Shown piece by piece: positions 14,525 through 23,621 of a stretch of 29,902 nucleotides of DNA. The position numbers and the translations under genes were made by a program. This DNA comes from a virus: positions 1 through 29,902 of IMG/VR virus record IMGVR_UViG_3300008108_000861, one strand, 5' to 3'. How positions within the stretch are numbered: the first letter of the stretch is position 1; each line of letters begins with the position of its first letter. The notes beneath the pieces were generated by a model. It saw only the letters and a list, made by a program, of their open reading frames with translations. It did no database searches and was not told the DNA's origin.

Positions 14525-15175
14525 ATGCATGGGAGCCGTAAAGATAAAGACGAAGATGATCTAGAATTTCTAAGAGATTTATTACTAGAAACTTCTTTGT
14601 CTATATCTGACATAGCTAAAGAACTTGGTTGGAGCGTCGCTACAGTTAATAAAAAGATTAATAATCTTGGTCTTACTTGGCTTAAAAACAGTAGAAAAAA
14701 AATGTCTAGAGGCCAAACAGCCTTAACTCTAGCGATGCAAAAACTTCTCCCTGGTGAAAAAGTAATTAATGAATTCCATATAGGTGATAAATTAAAGCTA
14801 GATGTGTACTGTCAAAAGTATGCCATAGCTGCAGAGTATCATGGCAGACAACACTTTTATTACACCAGTAGATTCTTTGATTCAAAATATGATTTTGAAG
14901 AAGCTATAAAAAGAGATCAGAAAAAAGCTCAGTGGTGCAAAGATAATGGTATAGCTCTTATTGTTTTCCGATATAATGATAGTCTTACTGAGCAAGCTGT
15001 TTTTGACAGACTGCTTGAAGCAATTAGAACTAGCCCATATAAACCAAAGGAAAAGAATAAGAATGATTTTACTTCTAGTGAGATTTATAGAAGTATAAAG
15101 AAAAAGAATTCAGATTACAAAAAGAAACTATATAGATCGATAAAAGAAAAACGAGATGACGACAGAAACAAGTGA
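14525..15175 (+). CDS. HTH plus PD-(D/E)XK-type nuclease (DUF559/Vsr-like)
   Basis: From the ATG at 14525, just past the previous stop, this is a 216-residue protein. An earlier in-frame start at 14477 would overlap the neighbour by 47 bases and has no better ribosome site. Residues about 23-45 form a helix-turn-helix (LSISDIAKELGWSVATVNKK). A nuclease core follows with LKLDVYCQKYAIAAEYHGRQ and, later, DQKKAQWCKDNGIALIVFRY. The Asp...Glu-Tyr-x-Gly-x-Gln-His pattern is that of Vsr/DUF559-like endonucleases. The C-terminus is strongly Lys-rich. It may be a free-standing homing-type or recombination endonuclease. It overlaps the helicase gene by 20 bases. Confidence 0.75.
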   Translation: MHGSRKDKDEDDLEFLRDLLLETSLSISDIAKELGWSVATVNKKINNLGLTWLKNSRKKMSRGQTALTLAMQKLLPGEKVINEFHIGDKLKLDVYCQKYAIAAEYHGRQHFYYTSRFFDSKYDFEEAIKRDQKKAQWCKDNGIALIVFRYNDSLTEQAVFDRLLEAIRTSPYKPKEKNKNDFTSSEIYRSIKKKNSDYKKKLYRSIKEKRDDDRNK

Positions 15176-16622
15176 GCAAGTAAAAGATAATATTCCTTTA
15201 GAGTATCAGATCTTTGCGCTGTCCCTTAGAAAAAAGGGAGCAATAGAATACTTTAAAGAGAATCTTCCTCAAGAAATTGTTGGATCAATTCATGGGGAAA
15301 AGGGTATAAATGAATTTTACTTGGCCTTGTTATCTTTTCAAGATGCTACTCAGTTAGATATTGTTGATCCAATAGCTTTTAAGTCTTGGCTAGAAACAGA
15401 TACCGATATATATGAAGCGTTAGGTGGCAATGCTGGCGTTAATGTAATGGTTGATCTTTTAATGGGCGTGGAACTATCCACAGAAGAATCTGTATCTGAA
15501 CTTATAAAGTATAAAGCTAATAAAAGAAAACAGATAAACTATCTTCAAGAGCTTCAGTTTATCTTAACCCAAAAGGGACAAAAGACCGAAGAAGATATAG
15601 CTAAGATACAAACTCTAACATCTGAAATTAGAGAGTTAGAAAATCAAATTAGATATAATCCATTAGATAAAATTACAACAAGCGCAGACATAGCCAATAG
15701 AGTTGATTCTTTATTAGATATACCTAATTTTCTTCCAACTCAATTTAAAGCCTTAAATAGAGCTATGGGCTACACTGACAGCGGAGGGTTCTTTAGAGGC
15801 GCTGTACACGCTGTAATCGCTGCCTCAGGCAAGGGTAAGAGCACGTTCGTAAAGTGCTTATGTAACAATTGGTTGGATAATGGCTATAGAGTTTTGTACG
15901 TAAACTTTGAAGAAGCAATTGGTCACTGGGAAAGAATTCTCATGACACAAATAATAGAAAAGAATGTTTATTTAGAATCATCAAAGTGGTCAGATGAAGA
16001 AAAGAATAAGCATTTAGAAACCTTTAAAGCAAAGTTAGCTGAATGGGGTGACCGTCTTATGGTTAGACATGACCCAGACACTCCGTACTTTGAAGACTTA
16101 GAATTTTGGTTAAGAGATATAATCGGGCACAATGTTAATATGCCGGACATAGTTATAATCGACACCATCCAATCAATGTTTACCAGAGGAGCAGGCAAGG
16201 GTAAGCCACGTTGGGGTGAGTTTGAAGAGATGATGGTGCGTTTAGAAAAGCTTGCTAGAGATATGAATTGCGCATTAATAATTACTGCGCAAGAAAATGC
16301 AAATAGAATGAAAGAAAAACGTGAAGTTGTTCAACAGTCAGATACTGGTGGTTCGCTTGCTATTCAACAAAAGTGTGCTGTAACCATATTCATTACAGAA
16401 AAAAGATTGGCGACTGATGATGAGACCGAAGATGAAAACATCATGCAGCTTCAAATACCAAAGAATAGAATTACAGGTTCTGCATTTATGTATGATCCGC
16501 CTTTGGTAAAATATGTAGACTACAAAAAAACATACGAAGATTATGATCCAGTTACAGATTCTTCTTATACATCATCTTCATCATTGTTAGACGAACTCTT
16601 AAGTGGAAAGGATTTTCATTAA
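15156..16622 (+). CDS. dnaB-like: DnaB-like replicative DNA helicase
   Basis: The 488-residue RecA-fold helicase is predicted to unwind DNA 5' to 3' at the phage fork. The C-terminal ATPase holds a Walker A-type loop (IAASGKGKSTF, about residues 222-232), a following strand RVLYVNFEE, a Walker B-type strand (PDIVIIDTIQSM, Asp near 335), and CALIITAQENANR with the sensor Gln. The N-terminal third is helical and acidic, as in DnaB N-terminal domains, with a coiled-coil linker (TLTSEIRELENQIRY). No zinc finger or TOPRIM primase domain is fused, so priming must come from the separate AEP primase at 18241. It is followed directly by the Cas4-like gene (TAATG). Confidence 0.9.
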   Translation: MTTETSEQVKDNIPLEYQIFALSLRKKGAIEYFKENLPQEIVGSIHGEKGINEFYLALLSFQDATQLDIVDPIAFKSWLETDTDIYEALGGNAGVNVMVDLLMGVELSTEESVSELIKYKANKRKQINYLQELQFILTQKGQKTEEDIAKIQTLTSEIRELENQIRYNPLDKITTSADIANRVDSLLDIPNFLPTQFKALNRAMGYTDSGGFFRGAVHAVIAASGKGKSTFVKCLCNNWLDNGYRVLYVNFEEAIGHWERILMTQIIEKNVYLESSKWSDEEKNKHLETFKAKLAEWGDRLMVRHDPDTPYFEDLEFWLRDIIGHNVNMPDIVIIDTIQSMFTRGAGKGKPRWGEFEEMMVRLEKLARDMNCALIITAQENANRMKEKREVVQQSDTGGSLAIQQKCAVTIFITEKRLATDDETEDENIMQLQIPKNRITGSAFMYDPPLVKYVDYKKTYEDYDPVTDSSYTSSSSLLDELLSGKDFH

Positions 16623-17413
16623 TGTCAAAATTATCAATAGAAGCAATTAAAGATTTTCAGATGTGTGAAAGACTTTTTGATTATAGATATAAGCAAGAAG
16701 TCCCAGAGAAAATATACGCACGAGATATTCACACTGAAAAATTTGAATCAACGATTAAAAGTATTATGTACTTTTTCTTCTTTAAGAAACAGGGTGGAAT
16801 CATACCCTCTTATGCATCGTTGTTAAACCGATGGGAAAAAATGTGGTTTCCAAAAAATACAAACTCGTATGATATTGTAACTGAGCAGCACGAAACAGCT
16901 TATGGAAATACCGCTAGCTTAACATCTAAAGCTGCTGGTATATTGTTGGCGTTCCACGAAACATACGCAGAGTCGCCATATATACCCGTAGCAATAAGCG
17001 AAGAATATAATCTGCCAAAAAACAAATTAAATATAGAAGATACTTTTGATATTATCTTTTATAATAATAAACAATATTTGGTAACAAAATTTATCTTTAA
17101 TTATAAGTTCAGTAATCGCGATTTGTATAGAACAGATTTCTGCACGATGTATCAGGCCTATAAGAATAGACATCCTGAGCGCATGGGCAATGTAAAGTTT
17201 GGTTTTATAGATCCACTTAGTCAGAGTCTTGCGTTTAATGAATTCCAAATAAGAAGCGAAGACATAGATTATTATAATTATTGGTGCGACAAAATAGAAA
17301 AGACAGAAGTTTATATTCCTAAAAGAGGTTTAATACCTTATTGCAAGAAGTGCCCATTTGACGAACCATGCTCCAACTGGAGTGAATGGAAGAAAGAAGG
17401 AAGTGTAAAATGA
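16622..17413 (+). CDS. Cas4/RecB-like Fe-S nuclease fold with a degenerate active site
   Basis: This 263-residue protein starts like RecB/Cas4-type PD-(D/E)XK proteins: KLSIEAIKDFQMCERLFDYR, with the first Cys of an iron-sulphur cluster. It ends with YCKKCPFDEPCSNW, supplying the other three Cys. In the middle a strand-Asp is kept (DTFDIIFY), but the next strand reads LVTKFIFNYKF where active members have Asp-x-Lys (as in IIDYKT). Nuclease activity is therefore doubtful, while the fold and Fe-S cluster appear intact. Its place between helicase and primase suggests a fork-associated structural or DNA-binding role. It overlaps both neighbours by 1-4 bases. Confidence 0.7.
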   Translation: MSKLSIEAIKDFQMCERLFDYRYKQEVPEKIYARDIHTEKFESTIKSIMYFFFFKKQGGIIPSYASLLNRWEKMWFPKNTNSYDIVTEQHETAYGNTASLTSKAAGILLAFHETYAESPYIPVAISEEYNLPKNKLNIEDTFDIIFYNNKQYLVTKFIFNYKFSNRDLYRTDFCTMYQAYKNRHPERMGNVKFGFIDPLSQSLAFNEFQIRSEDIDYYNYWCDKIEKTEVYIPKRGLIPYCKKCPFDEPCSNWSEWKKEGSVK

Positions 17414-18099
17414 AGAAGAGCATATTAGACGATATCTTAATTGAAGAAAAGAACGCATCATTTCTTGGTGAAGAAAATAAAATTCTTGCACCCCTTCTTG
17501 ATGAAATCAATTTGATAGTTGATGAGTCAATAAGATCTTTTGTTAGATCAATTCTTGTTAGAGGTGAATCTTTTTGGGAAATTCCCTCAAGCTTTTCTGG
17601 CAAGTACCATCCAGCAGATGAGCATGGTCATGGTGGCAACGTACTTCATACAAAAAGAGTAATTAGAATAGCCCATTACATGAGCGAGTCGTATGCTTTA
17701 ACTCAAGAAGAAAAAGATATAGTTCTAGCTGCGTGTTTGTTACACGATCTATGTAAGGGCATCTACGATGCCGATGGAAACAAACTAAAGTATGATCCAA
17801 TGCATCCATATACAGTTGGAAAGTTTATATCATACTGTCAGGAGAAAGATAAAAAATTTGCTAGTGAATCAGAATCATCTACTTTATTTTTATCTGAAGA
17901 TATTGTTCAGTCTATACTTAGACTAGTTAGATGTCATTTGGGTCCTTGGTCGCCGGTACCAGAAACTTTTCCTATAACTTATTTAGATTATATTGTTCAT
18001 CTATCTGATAATATAGCTTCTAAGCTTCACCTCATTATAGAAGACAGTGACTTAATTAATCCAAAATGGAGAAAAGATGGATCTGGAACAAAGAATTAA
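17410..18099 (+). CDS. HD-domain phosphohydrolase
   Basis: From the ATG at 17410 (ATGA overlap with the previous stop; an in-frame ATG at 17386 lies further inside the neighbour) this is a 229-residue protein. It shows the HD metal-binding pattern: a His in NVLHTKRVIRIAHYM (about 75-89), the HD doublet in ACLLHDLCKGIYDADG (about 106-121), a further His in MHPYTVGKF, and a late Asp in YIVHLSDNIASKLH. HD proteins hydrolyse nucleotides or nucleic acid ends; some phage members are dNTP or 5'-nucleotide hydrolases. The substrate is not evident. It sits inside the replication block. Confidence 0.85.
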   Translation: MKKSILDDILIEEKNASFLGEENKILAPLLDEINLIVDESIRSFVRSILVRGESFWEIPSSFSGKYHPADEHGHGGNVLHTKRVIRIAHYMSESYALTQEEKDIVLAACLLHDLCKGIYDADGNKLKYDPMHPYTVGKFISYCQEKDKKFASESESSTLFLSEDIVQSILRLVRCHLGPWSPVPETFPITYLDYIVHLSDNIASKLHLIIEDSDLINPKWRKDGSGTKN

Positions 18100-18244
18100 G
18101 AAGAGATTCTTTCTTATAAAGAATATAGAAAAGATAATAGAAGAGTCTGTATACTACAGAAACAATTCTAAAAATATAGACATATCAACAAGACAAATTA
18201 TTTGCAACATTTCGGATTTAGAAAACAAAAAAAAGATCTTATGA
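18077..18244 (+). CDS. Small basic hypothetical protein
   Basis: This is a 55-residue ORF from the ATG at 18077, inside the end of the HD gene, to a TGA at 18242-18244 that overlaps the primase ATG as ATGA. The sequence is helical and charged (DLEQRIKKRFFLIKN, IEKIIEESVYYRNN). The overlaps at both ends match the spacing style of this genome and support its being translated. No family is recognised. Confidence 0.5.
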   Translation: MDLEQRIKKRFFLIKNIEKIIEESVYYRNNSKNIDISTRQIICNISDLENKKKIL

Positions 18245-19461
18245 AAATACCACAAGACAAAGACAAGTACCTTAGTTCTTGGCACCTAGTTGAAACAGCT
18301 AGACATGTTCCAGCTCTATCTAGAATCATAAGAGATAAAGAGGGAGACAATCCTAAATTTGTATCTATATTCGATATAGATAAATATAGAAAACAGCATA
18401 ATAATAATGGCTTGTATACTTCTGTTTGGCATTTTAACTCAGAGGATCTTGCAAAAGCTGTCAGATTAGGTTCGTTATATTTTGACCTAGATAATGAAGA
18501 TCCAGAAAAAGCATATGAAGAATGTAAGACGCTTCATTCGTATCTCAAGCAGTACATACCCAGCAACGCTTTGTTGGTTTATTTTACTGGAAAAAAAGGT
18601 TTCCATATTGAGTGTGAAGCTATTGCACTCGGCATAAATCCTTCTAATAGTCTTCCAAATATATTTAGATATATAGCTAATAAAATTAAAGACAAACTAA
18701 AAATAGAGTCTATAGATTTTAGCGTCTACGATCCAAGAAGAATGTGGAGACTAGCTGGAAGCATGCATCAAGAAACTAAATTGTATAAGAATTTAATACC
18801 AGAAGAAATACTTTATTCTGATCTTAATACAATTAGAGCATATTGTAGCGAACCAAAAGAAAACGTAGTTGCGGATCAAGAATTTAATCTTAAAGCAAAT
18901 GAATGGTTCAGAGAGTTTACTTATGACATGGAGATGGATAAGCATAGCTCTCCAGATTTTCTAAGCCACTTTAACAAGTATGGTTCGGCAGCATTTAAGC
19001 AGCTGACACCGTTAGAAAAAGATTTTACTCCAGACCAATTACTAAAAGGCTGTAGTGCAATACGTAGATTAATTGAACAGGCTAAAGAAAAAAAATACCT
19101 AGAACACGAAGCTAGATTATTTCTGTGTTCAATCCTAACTTACAACGAAGATTCTATAAAGTTTTTATATAGTATACTTGCGATGTGTGAAGATTTTAAC
19201 TACGAAAAATCTACTAGTCATATTAATGACTGGATTAAAAGAAGACAATTAGGCATCGGTGGTAGACCATACACTTGCGAAAGAGCAAACTCTGCTGGCG
19301 TAGGGTGTGGTGATTGTCACTTAGAAAAAAAGAAAAAATGGATAACTGTTGGCGATAAATATGTAGAAAGCGCAGAAGAGTTATCTCCATCGCCAATTAG
19401 ATTCGCATACAAGACTAAAGGAGAAGATAAAAATGTCAAAACCAATTCAAGATCCAGATGA
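18241..19461 (+). CDS. Archaeo-eukaryotic-type DNA primase
   Basis: From the ATG at 18241 (ATGA overlap with the small upstream ORF) this is a 406-residue primase of the AEP superfamily. The catalytic motifs appear in order: YFDLDNED with the metal-binding DxD near residue 80, LLVYFTGKKGFHIECE with the Gly/His nucleotide-binding motif about 112-127, and DFSVYDPRRMWRLAGSMHQ with the third acidic residue and Arg/His. The C-terminal part has a helical domain and a Cys cluster (YTCERANSAGVGCGDCHLEK) that could bind zinc or an Fe-S cluster, as in PriL or PriCT-type domains. It would prime DNA for the DnaB-like helicase and DnaE polymerase. It overlaps the next gene by 29 bases. Confidence 0.88.
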   Translation: MKIPQDKDKYLSSWHLVETARHVPALSRIIRDKEGDNPKFVSIFDIDKYRKQHNNNGLYTSVWHFNSEDLAKAVRLGSLYFDLDNEDPEKAYEECKTLHSYLKQYIPSNALLVYFTGKKGFHIECEAIALGINPSNSLPNIFRYIANKIKDKLKIESIDFSVYDPRRMWRLAGSMHQETKLYKNLIPEEILYSDLNTIRAYCSEPKENVVADQEFNLKANEWFREFTYDMEMDKHSSPDFLSHFNKYGSAAFKQLTPLEKDFTPDQLLKGCSAIRRLIEQAKEKKYLEHEARLFLCSILTYNEDSIKFLYSILAMCEDFNYEKSTSHINDWIKRRQLGIGGRPYTCERANSAGVGCGDCHLEKKKKWITVGDKYVESAEELSPSPIRFAYKTKGEDKNVKTNSRSR

Positions 19462-19645
19462 TGTAATAGGAGTTTGCAGCGAGTGCAAATCAGATCAGCC
19501 TATGTCATACATGTACAATAGTCCATTTGCTCAAGGTGGCAAAGCAGTGCCATGTAAATATTGTGGCGGAGTAGTTGTAATAGTTTATCGAGAAGCTAGA
19601 GATGAATCCTTAAGAGACTCAGACAACAACAGAGGAATTAACTAA
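19433..19645 (+). CDS. Small zinc-ribbon protein
   Basis: This is a 70-residue protein with two CxxC pairs (GVCSECKSD and VPCKYCGGVV) about 25 residues apart, forming a typical zinc ribbon. A ribosome site (AAGGAGA) lies inside the primase gene a few bases upstream. The C-terminus is charged (YREARDESLRDSDNN). The position between primase and polymerase suggests a replication or nucleic-acid-binding accessory; the sequence does not show which. Confidence 0.65.
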   Translation: MSKPIQDPDDVIGVCSECKSDQPMSYMYNSPFAQGGKAVPCKYCGGVVVIVYREARDESLRDSDNNRGIN

Positions 19646-19652
19646 AAATACA

Positions 19653-22600
19653 ATGAAGAATTGGACGAACCTACATAATCATACCGTGTTCTCTATGCTG
19701 GACGGACATGGTAGAGTAGAAGAATATTTAGAAAGAGCTAAGGCCCTTGGTATGACGGGGATAGCTACAACTGACCATGGAAATATTCACTCATGGTTAG
19801 ACTTCTACGATGCAGGTAAGGCCGTAGGCGTTAAGCCAATATTGGGATCTGAATTTTATCAAGCTAGAAAAACAAGATTTGATAGAGATGAAGAAGAAAG
19901 ATCCGGCCCATCAAAAAACGAATGGGAACAAAGAGGACCATACCATATAACTATATTGGCCAAGAATAATATTGGTTATCATAACATAATTAAAATGTCC
20001 TCTAGAGCTTTTACAGAAGGATATTACGTTAAGCCTAGATTGGATCATAATTTAATATCAGAGCACTCAGAGGGCGTAATAGTGCTGTCTGGGTGTCTGA
20101 ACGGGGAAGTGTCACAAGCCCTGCTTAGAAACGATTACAACACGGCATTAAACCATGCTGCGACCATGCAGGCTATAGTCGGCAAAGAGAACTATTTTAT
20201 TGAGGTTCAAAACCACGATTTAGAAGAACAGAAAAAAATAATACCAGATCTAATAAAGATAGCTAAGACTATTGGGGCCAGAATAGTTCCTACTGGTGAC
20301 TGCCACTACGTCCATCAGCACGATGCAAAAGCTCATGACATAATGTTGTGCGTTGCTACTAACTCAAATATTAATACTCCTGATAGATTTTCTTTTTCTG
20401 GAGATAAATTCTATCTTCAATCATACGATGACATGGCTTCAGTATTTTCTGATGAGTGGTTGAAAAATACTATGCATGTAAATGACATGGTTGATTTAAA
20501 TTTGAACTTGGGCGAAATTCACTTCCCAGATTTTCCTATACCTACCAATGAAAATTCAACCGAATATTTTGAAAGATTGGCTTGGGATGGATTGAAAAAA
20601 AGATATGGTAATCCACTACCTCAAGATATAATCGATAGAGCTAATCATGAAATCAAAGTAGTAAAAGAAATGGGATTCTCCGAATACTTCTTAGTTGTTT
20701 CTGATTTAGTTAAGTGGGCAAAAGACAATAGTATTAGAGTTGGCTGGGGTAGAGGTTCTGCGGCGGGCAGTGTTCTGTCGTACGCTTTTGATATTACAAA
20801 CTTAGATCCAATTAGATTTGGTTTAATGTTTGAAAGATTTTTGGTTGAAGGAAGAAAGTCAATGCCAGATATTGACTTAGACTTTGATGATAGACATAGA
20901 GATAAAGTTATAGAATATGCGAGAACTAAATATGGCGATGACAGAGTTGCTCACATATGTACATTTAACAGAACTGGAGCTAGACAGTCCTTGCGCGACG
21001 CAGCTAGAGCTTTAGGATATGATTTTATATCTGGAGATAAGATAGCTAAGCTTGTTCCGCCTCCTGTCTTGGGCATATCAAAGAGTTTGTCAGAGTGTAT
21101 GGAAGTCAGTGAGGCCCACTAACAGACTATCTGCCCGTAATGCAAAAGGGCGTGGATGCTCCATTAGTAACTCAATGGGACATGGGAAGAGTAGAGCAGT
21201 GTGGCCTGTTAAAGATTGACTTCTTAGGTTTAAGAAACCTTGGTGTTATAGATTCTTGTTTGAAGCTTATAGAAAAGAATAAACAAGAAATTATTGATAT
21301 AGAATTTATTCCTTTAGATGATCCAAGAACTTATGAAGAATTGTGTAGAGGTAATTCTGCTGGAGTGTTCCAATTAGAATCATCTGGAATGAGACAGTTG
21401 ATGGTTCAGATGCAACCACAAAACATAGAAGACATAATGGCTCTAATATCATTGTACAGACCAGGTCCTATGGGTTCTGGAATGGATAAATTATATATAG
21501 ATAGAAAACATGGAAGATCAAAAATAGCATACGATCATCCTAAATTGGAAAAAGTACTAGGTCCATCGCTTGGCATCATGCTGTATCAAGAAGATGTTCT
21601 TGGTGTTTCTAGAGAATTGGCTGGCTTTACATCCGCTGAGGCTGATGACTTACGCAAGGCTATCGGCAAAAAGCAGATGGATAAAATTTCTTTATTTAGA
21701 AAAAAGTTTGTTGATGGATGTGTTAATACTTCAGATATATCTGAGGATAAAGCTAATAAAATTTATTCAGATATTGAATACTTTGGTGGCTATGGATTTA
21801 ACAGAGCACATGCTGCAAGCTACGCCATGATTTCATACACTACAGCTTATTTGAAGGCTAACTATACCGTTGAGTACATGGCTGCTTTAATGAGTTCAGT
21901 AGTAGGCAATAAAGATAAGCAAGCGTTGTATCTATCAGATTGTAGAAAATTAAACGTAGAAGTTTTACCACCATCTGTTAACTACTCTGGAATAGATTTT
22001 GAAGTTGTTAATAAAGAATCAATAATTTTTGGTCTGTCAGCTATCGACGGCATTGGTGTGTCAATCGCTGATGCAATAGTTGAGTCAAGAGATTTAAATA
22101 GTCCTTATGTTTCTCTTCATGATTTCTATAGAAGATGTCATCCATCGGTTCTTAAAAAATCAACACTAGAAAACTTAGCTTTATCTGGCGCGTTAGATGA
22201 ACTAGTTGGAGATCAAAATATAGAATTAAGTAGAAGAATAGAATTAGAAGTTCTTGAAAAAGAAAAAGAAAAGCTGGGCATCTACGTTACAAACCACCCG
22301 GTCTTGGGAATTTGGGATATATTAAAGAATCAAATCTCAAATGAGATCATTGATCTTAATGAACTTCCTGGAGGATCTGCAGTTAAGGTAGGTGGGATTA
22401 TTGTTTCTAACAAAAAGATGACAACTAAAAAAGGTCAAAAGATGTATAAGTTAGAAATAGAAGATATAACTTCTAGCGTAGAAGTGATTATCTTCCCCAA
22501 GAACGCTAAAGATATAAGCGATGATTATTTTAATTCTGGAGATATATTTGTAATAAATGGTTTCTTGAATAAAGAAAGTGATGAAGAAAATTCTGTAACT

Positions 22601-22858
22601 AAATTATTCTACAACTCATCAGAAAAAGTCGATGCAAAGATATTCTCTGGCGGTAAACCTATAATGCTAGAGATTAGTAGTGAAGTATCTCAAACAACTG
22701 TAGAAAAAATATATGATTTGATTTCAAACAATAAGGGAAATAGACCAGTATTTTTAGAAATGATAGATAATAATCGTAAATTTGTATATAAATTTGATAT
22801 ACTAGCATCAGGAAAAGTTTTACCTTTAATTGAACAGATATTAGAATTGGAGATATAA
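19653..22858 (+). pseudogene. dnaE: DNA polymerase III alpha subunit (DnaE), interrupted by a frame change and missing block
   Basis: DnaE is the replicative polymerase. The first frame (to TAA at 21120-21122) has the PHP domain (NLHNHTVFSMLDGHGR, TTDHGNIHSW) and the first two catalytic Asp in MPDIDLDFDD. The second frame, open from 21113 to 22858, begins with GPLTDYLPVM and carries the third Asp in LLKIDFLGLRNLG, then the fingers (YRPGPMGSGMDK, FGGYGFNRAHAASYAMISY), the HhH region and an OB fold (VKVGGIIVSNKKM). Bacterial DnaE proteins have about 60 residues at the junction, including a LEGL-like helix and an HAAGVVI-like motif; these are absent. The two parts cover about 1,068 codons, somewhat shorter than typical. 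As it stands the gene would not make an active enzyme. The defect looks like a deletion of a length not divisible by three, real or from assembly. Confidence 0.85.
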
Positions 22859-22859
22859 A

Positions 22860-23231
22860 GTGGCTTTACCAGGAAGCTTTAAGAACCCATCGGAAAGACC
22901 ATGTTGGACATACTGTGCGTCATGCAGCAGATGCGGGGACAAGGGTCGTTACACCGAATGCAATAAATGCAGTGGAAGATTTGATCCGCAGGGGATGATT
23001 GAAGTAAACAACAATGATTTCTGTGATTGTAAAAATGGTAATCTTCGTTGGACACCTAAGAATGGTGGAAGAAGTTTCATAGTTAAATTTAAAACAAATC
23101 CTTTTAAGGGACAAGTAAAGTATGAAAAGAAATCTGAAGACGAAAGAGATTGGGAATCTTACGTTAAAGATATGAGAGAAAAAATGAATGACCCAACATG
23201 GAATCCAATTACAATTATAGACGAGGATTAA
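22860..23231 (+). CDS. Zinc-finger-like small protein
   Basis: This is a 123-residue protein starting at a GTG right after the polymerase stop. The N-terminal half has many Cys in pairs (CWTYCASCSRCGDK, then ECNKCSGRFD and FCDCKNG), likely to bind one or two zinc ions. The C-terminal half is basic to mixed and Trp-containing (ERDWESYVKDMREKM). A DNA- or RNA-binding function is plausible. No family is recognised. Confidence 0.65.
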   Translation: MALPGSFKNPSERPCWTYCASCSRCGDKGRYTECNKCSGRFDPQGMIEVNNNDFCDCKNGNLRWTPKNGGRSFIVKFKTNPFKGQVKYEKKSEDERDWESYVKDMREKMNDPTWNPITIIDED

Positions 23232-23232
23232 T

Positions 23233-23439
23233 ATGACTAAAAAAGAAAACGGAAGAATGTTATTAAATAACATTACTTTGATTGAATATGGTACAGAAGA
23301 AGGAGAGAATCAATTCTTTCTCCAGTCTGGGATAGCTGGCTTTTATGCTTCCGGTGAAGAACTGCGTGACCTACACGCATTGTTGAGTTACTATTATAAT
23401 ATCGATGCCATACACGACACGATAATATCAACACCATAG
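23233..23439 (+). CDS. Small hypothetical protein
   Basis: This is a 68-residue protein starting one base after the previous stop. It reads as a strand-rich domain (RMLLNNITLIEYG, FFLQSGIAGFYAS) followed by a helix (EELRDLHALLSYYYN). No signal peptide or motif is seen. It lies in a run of small genes between polymerase and nuclease. Confidence 0.6.
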   Translation: MTKKENGRMLLNNITLIEYGTEEGENQFFLQSGIAGFYASGEELRDLHALLSYYYNIDAIHDTIISTP

Positions 23440-23447
23440 GAGATAAA

Positions 23448-23621
23448 ATGTCTTGGCCATATATTGAAGGCGATTTCATGGAGATAGGTAATACCGGTTG
23501 GGTTTCAGTCGGTGAAGGTAGATTTATAAATATAAATACTGGCCATTCTATAGATGAAAACGGAAAAGAATACGACGAAGAAGGTGCTCTCATAGGTGAG
23601 TACGAACCCGAAGAGGAATAA
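23448..23621 (+). CDS. Small acidic hypothetical protein
   Basis: This is a 57-residue ORF with a good TAGGAGATAAA ribosome site before the ATG. It is strongly acidic and Gly-rich (SWPYIEGDFMEIGNTG, GEGRFININ, then an acidic tail EYEPEEE). Its stop is directly followed by the GTG start of the nuclease gene. Acidic size and charge recall DNA-mimic or inhibitor proteins, but nothing specific supports that. Confidence 0.6.
   Translation: MSWPYIEGDFMEIGNTGWVSVGEGRFININTGHSIDENGKEYDEEGALIGEYEPEEE

Noticed and set aside
21105-21125. Explaining the polymerase break as a simple one-base error in a C run (GCCCA versus GCCCCA)
   Set aside because: One added C would give SEAPLTDY and restore the frame, but the conserved block expected just before it would still be missing, so a single indel is not enough.
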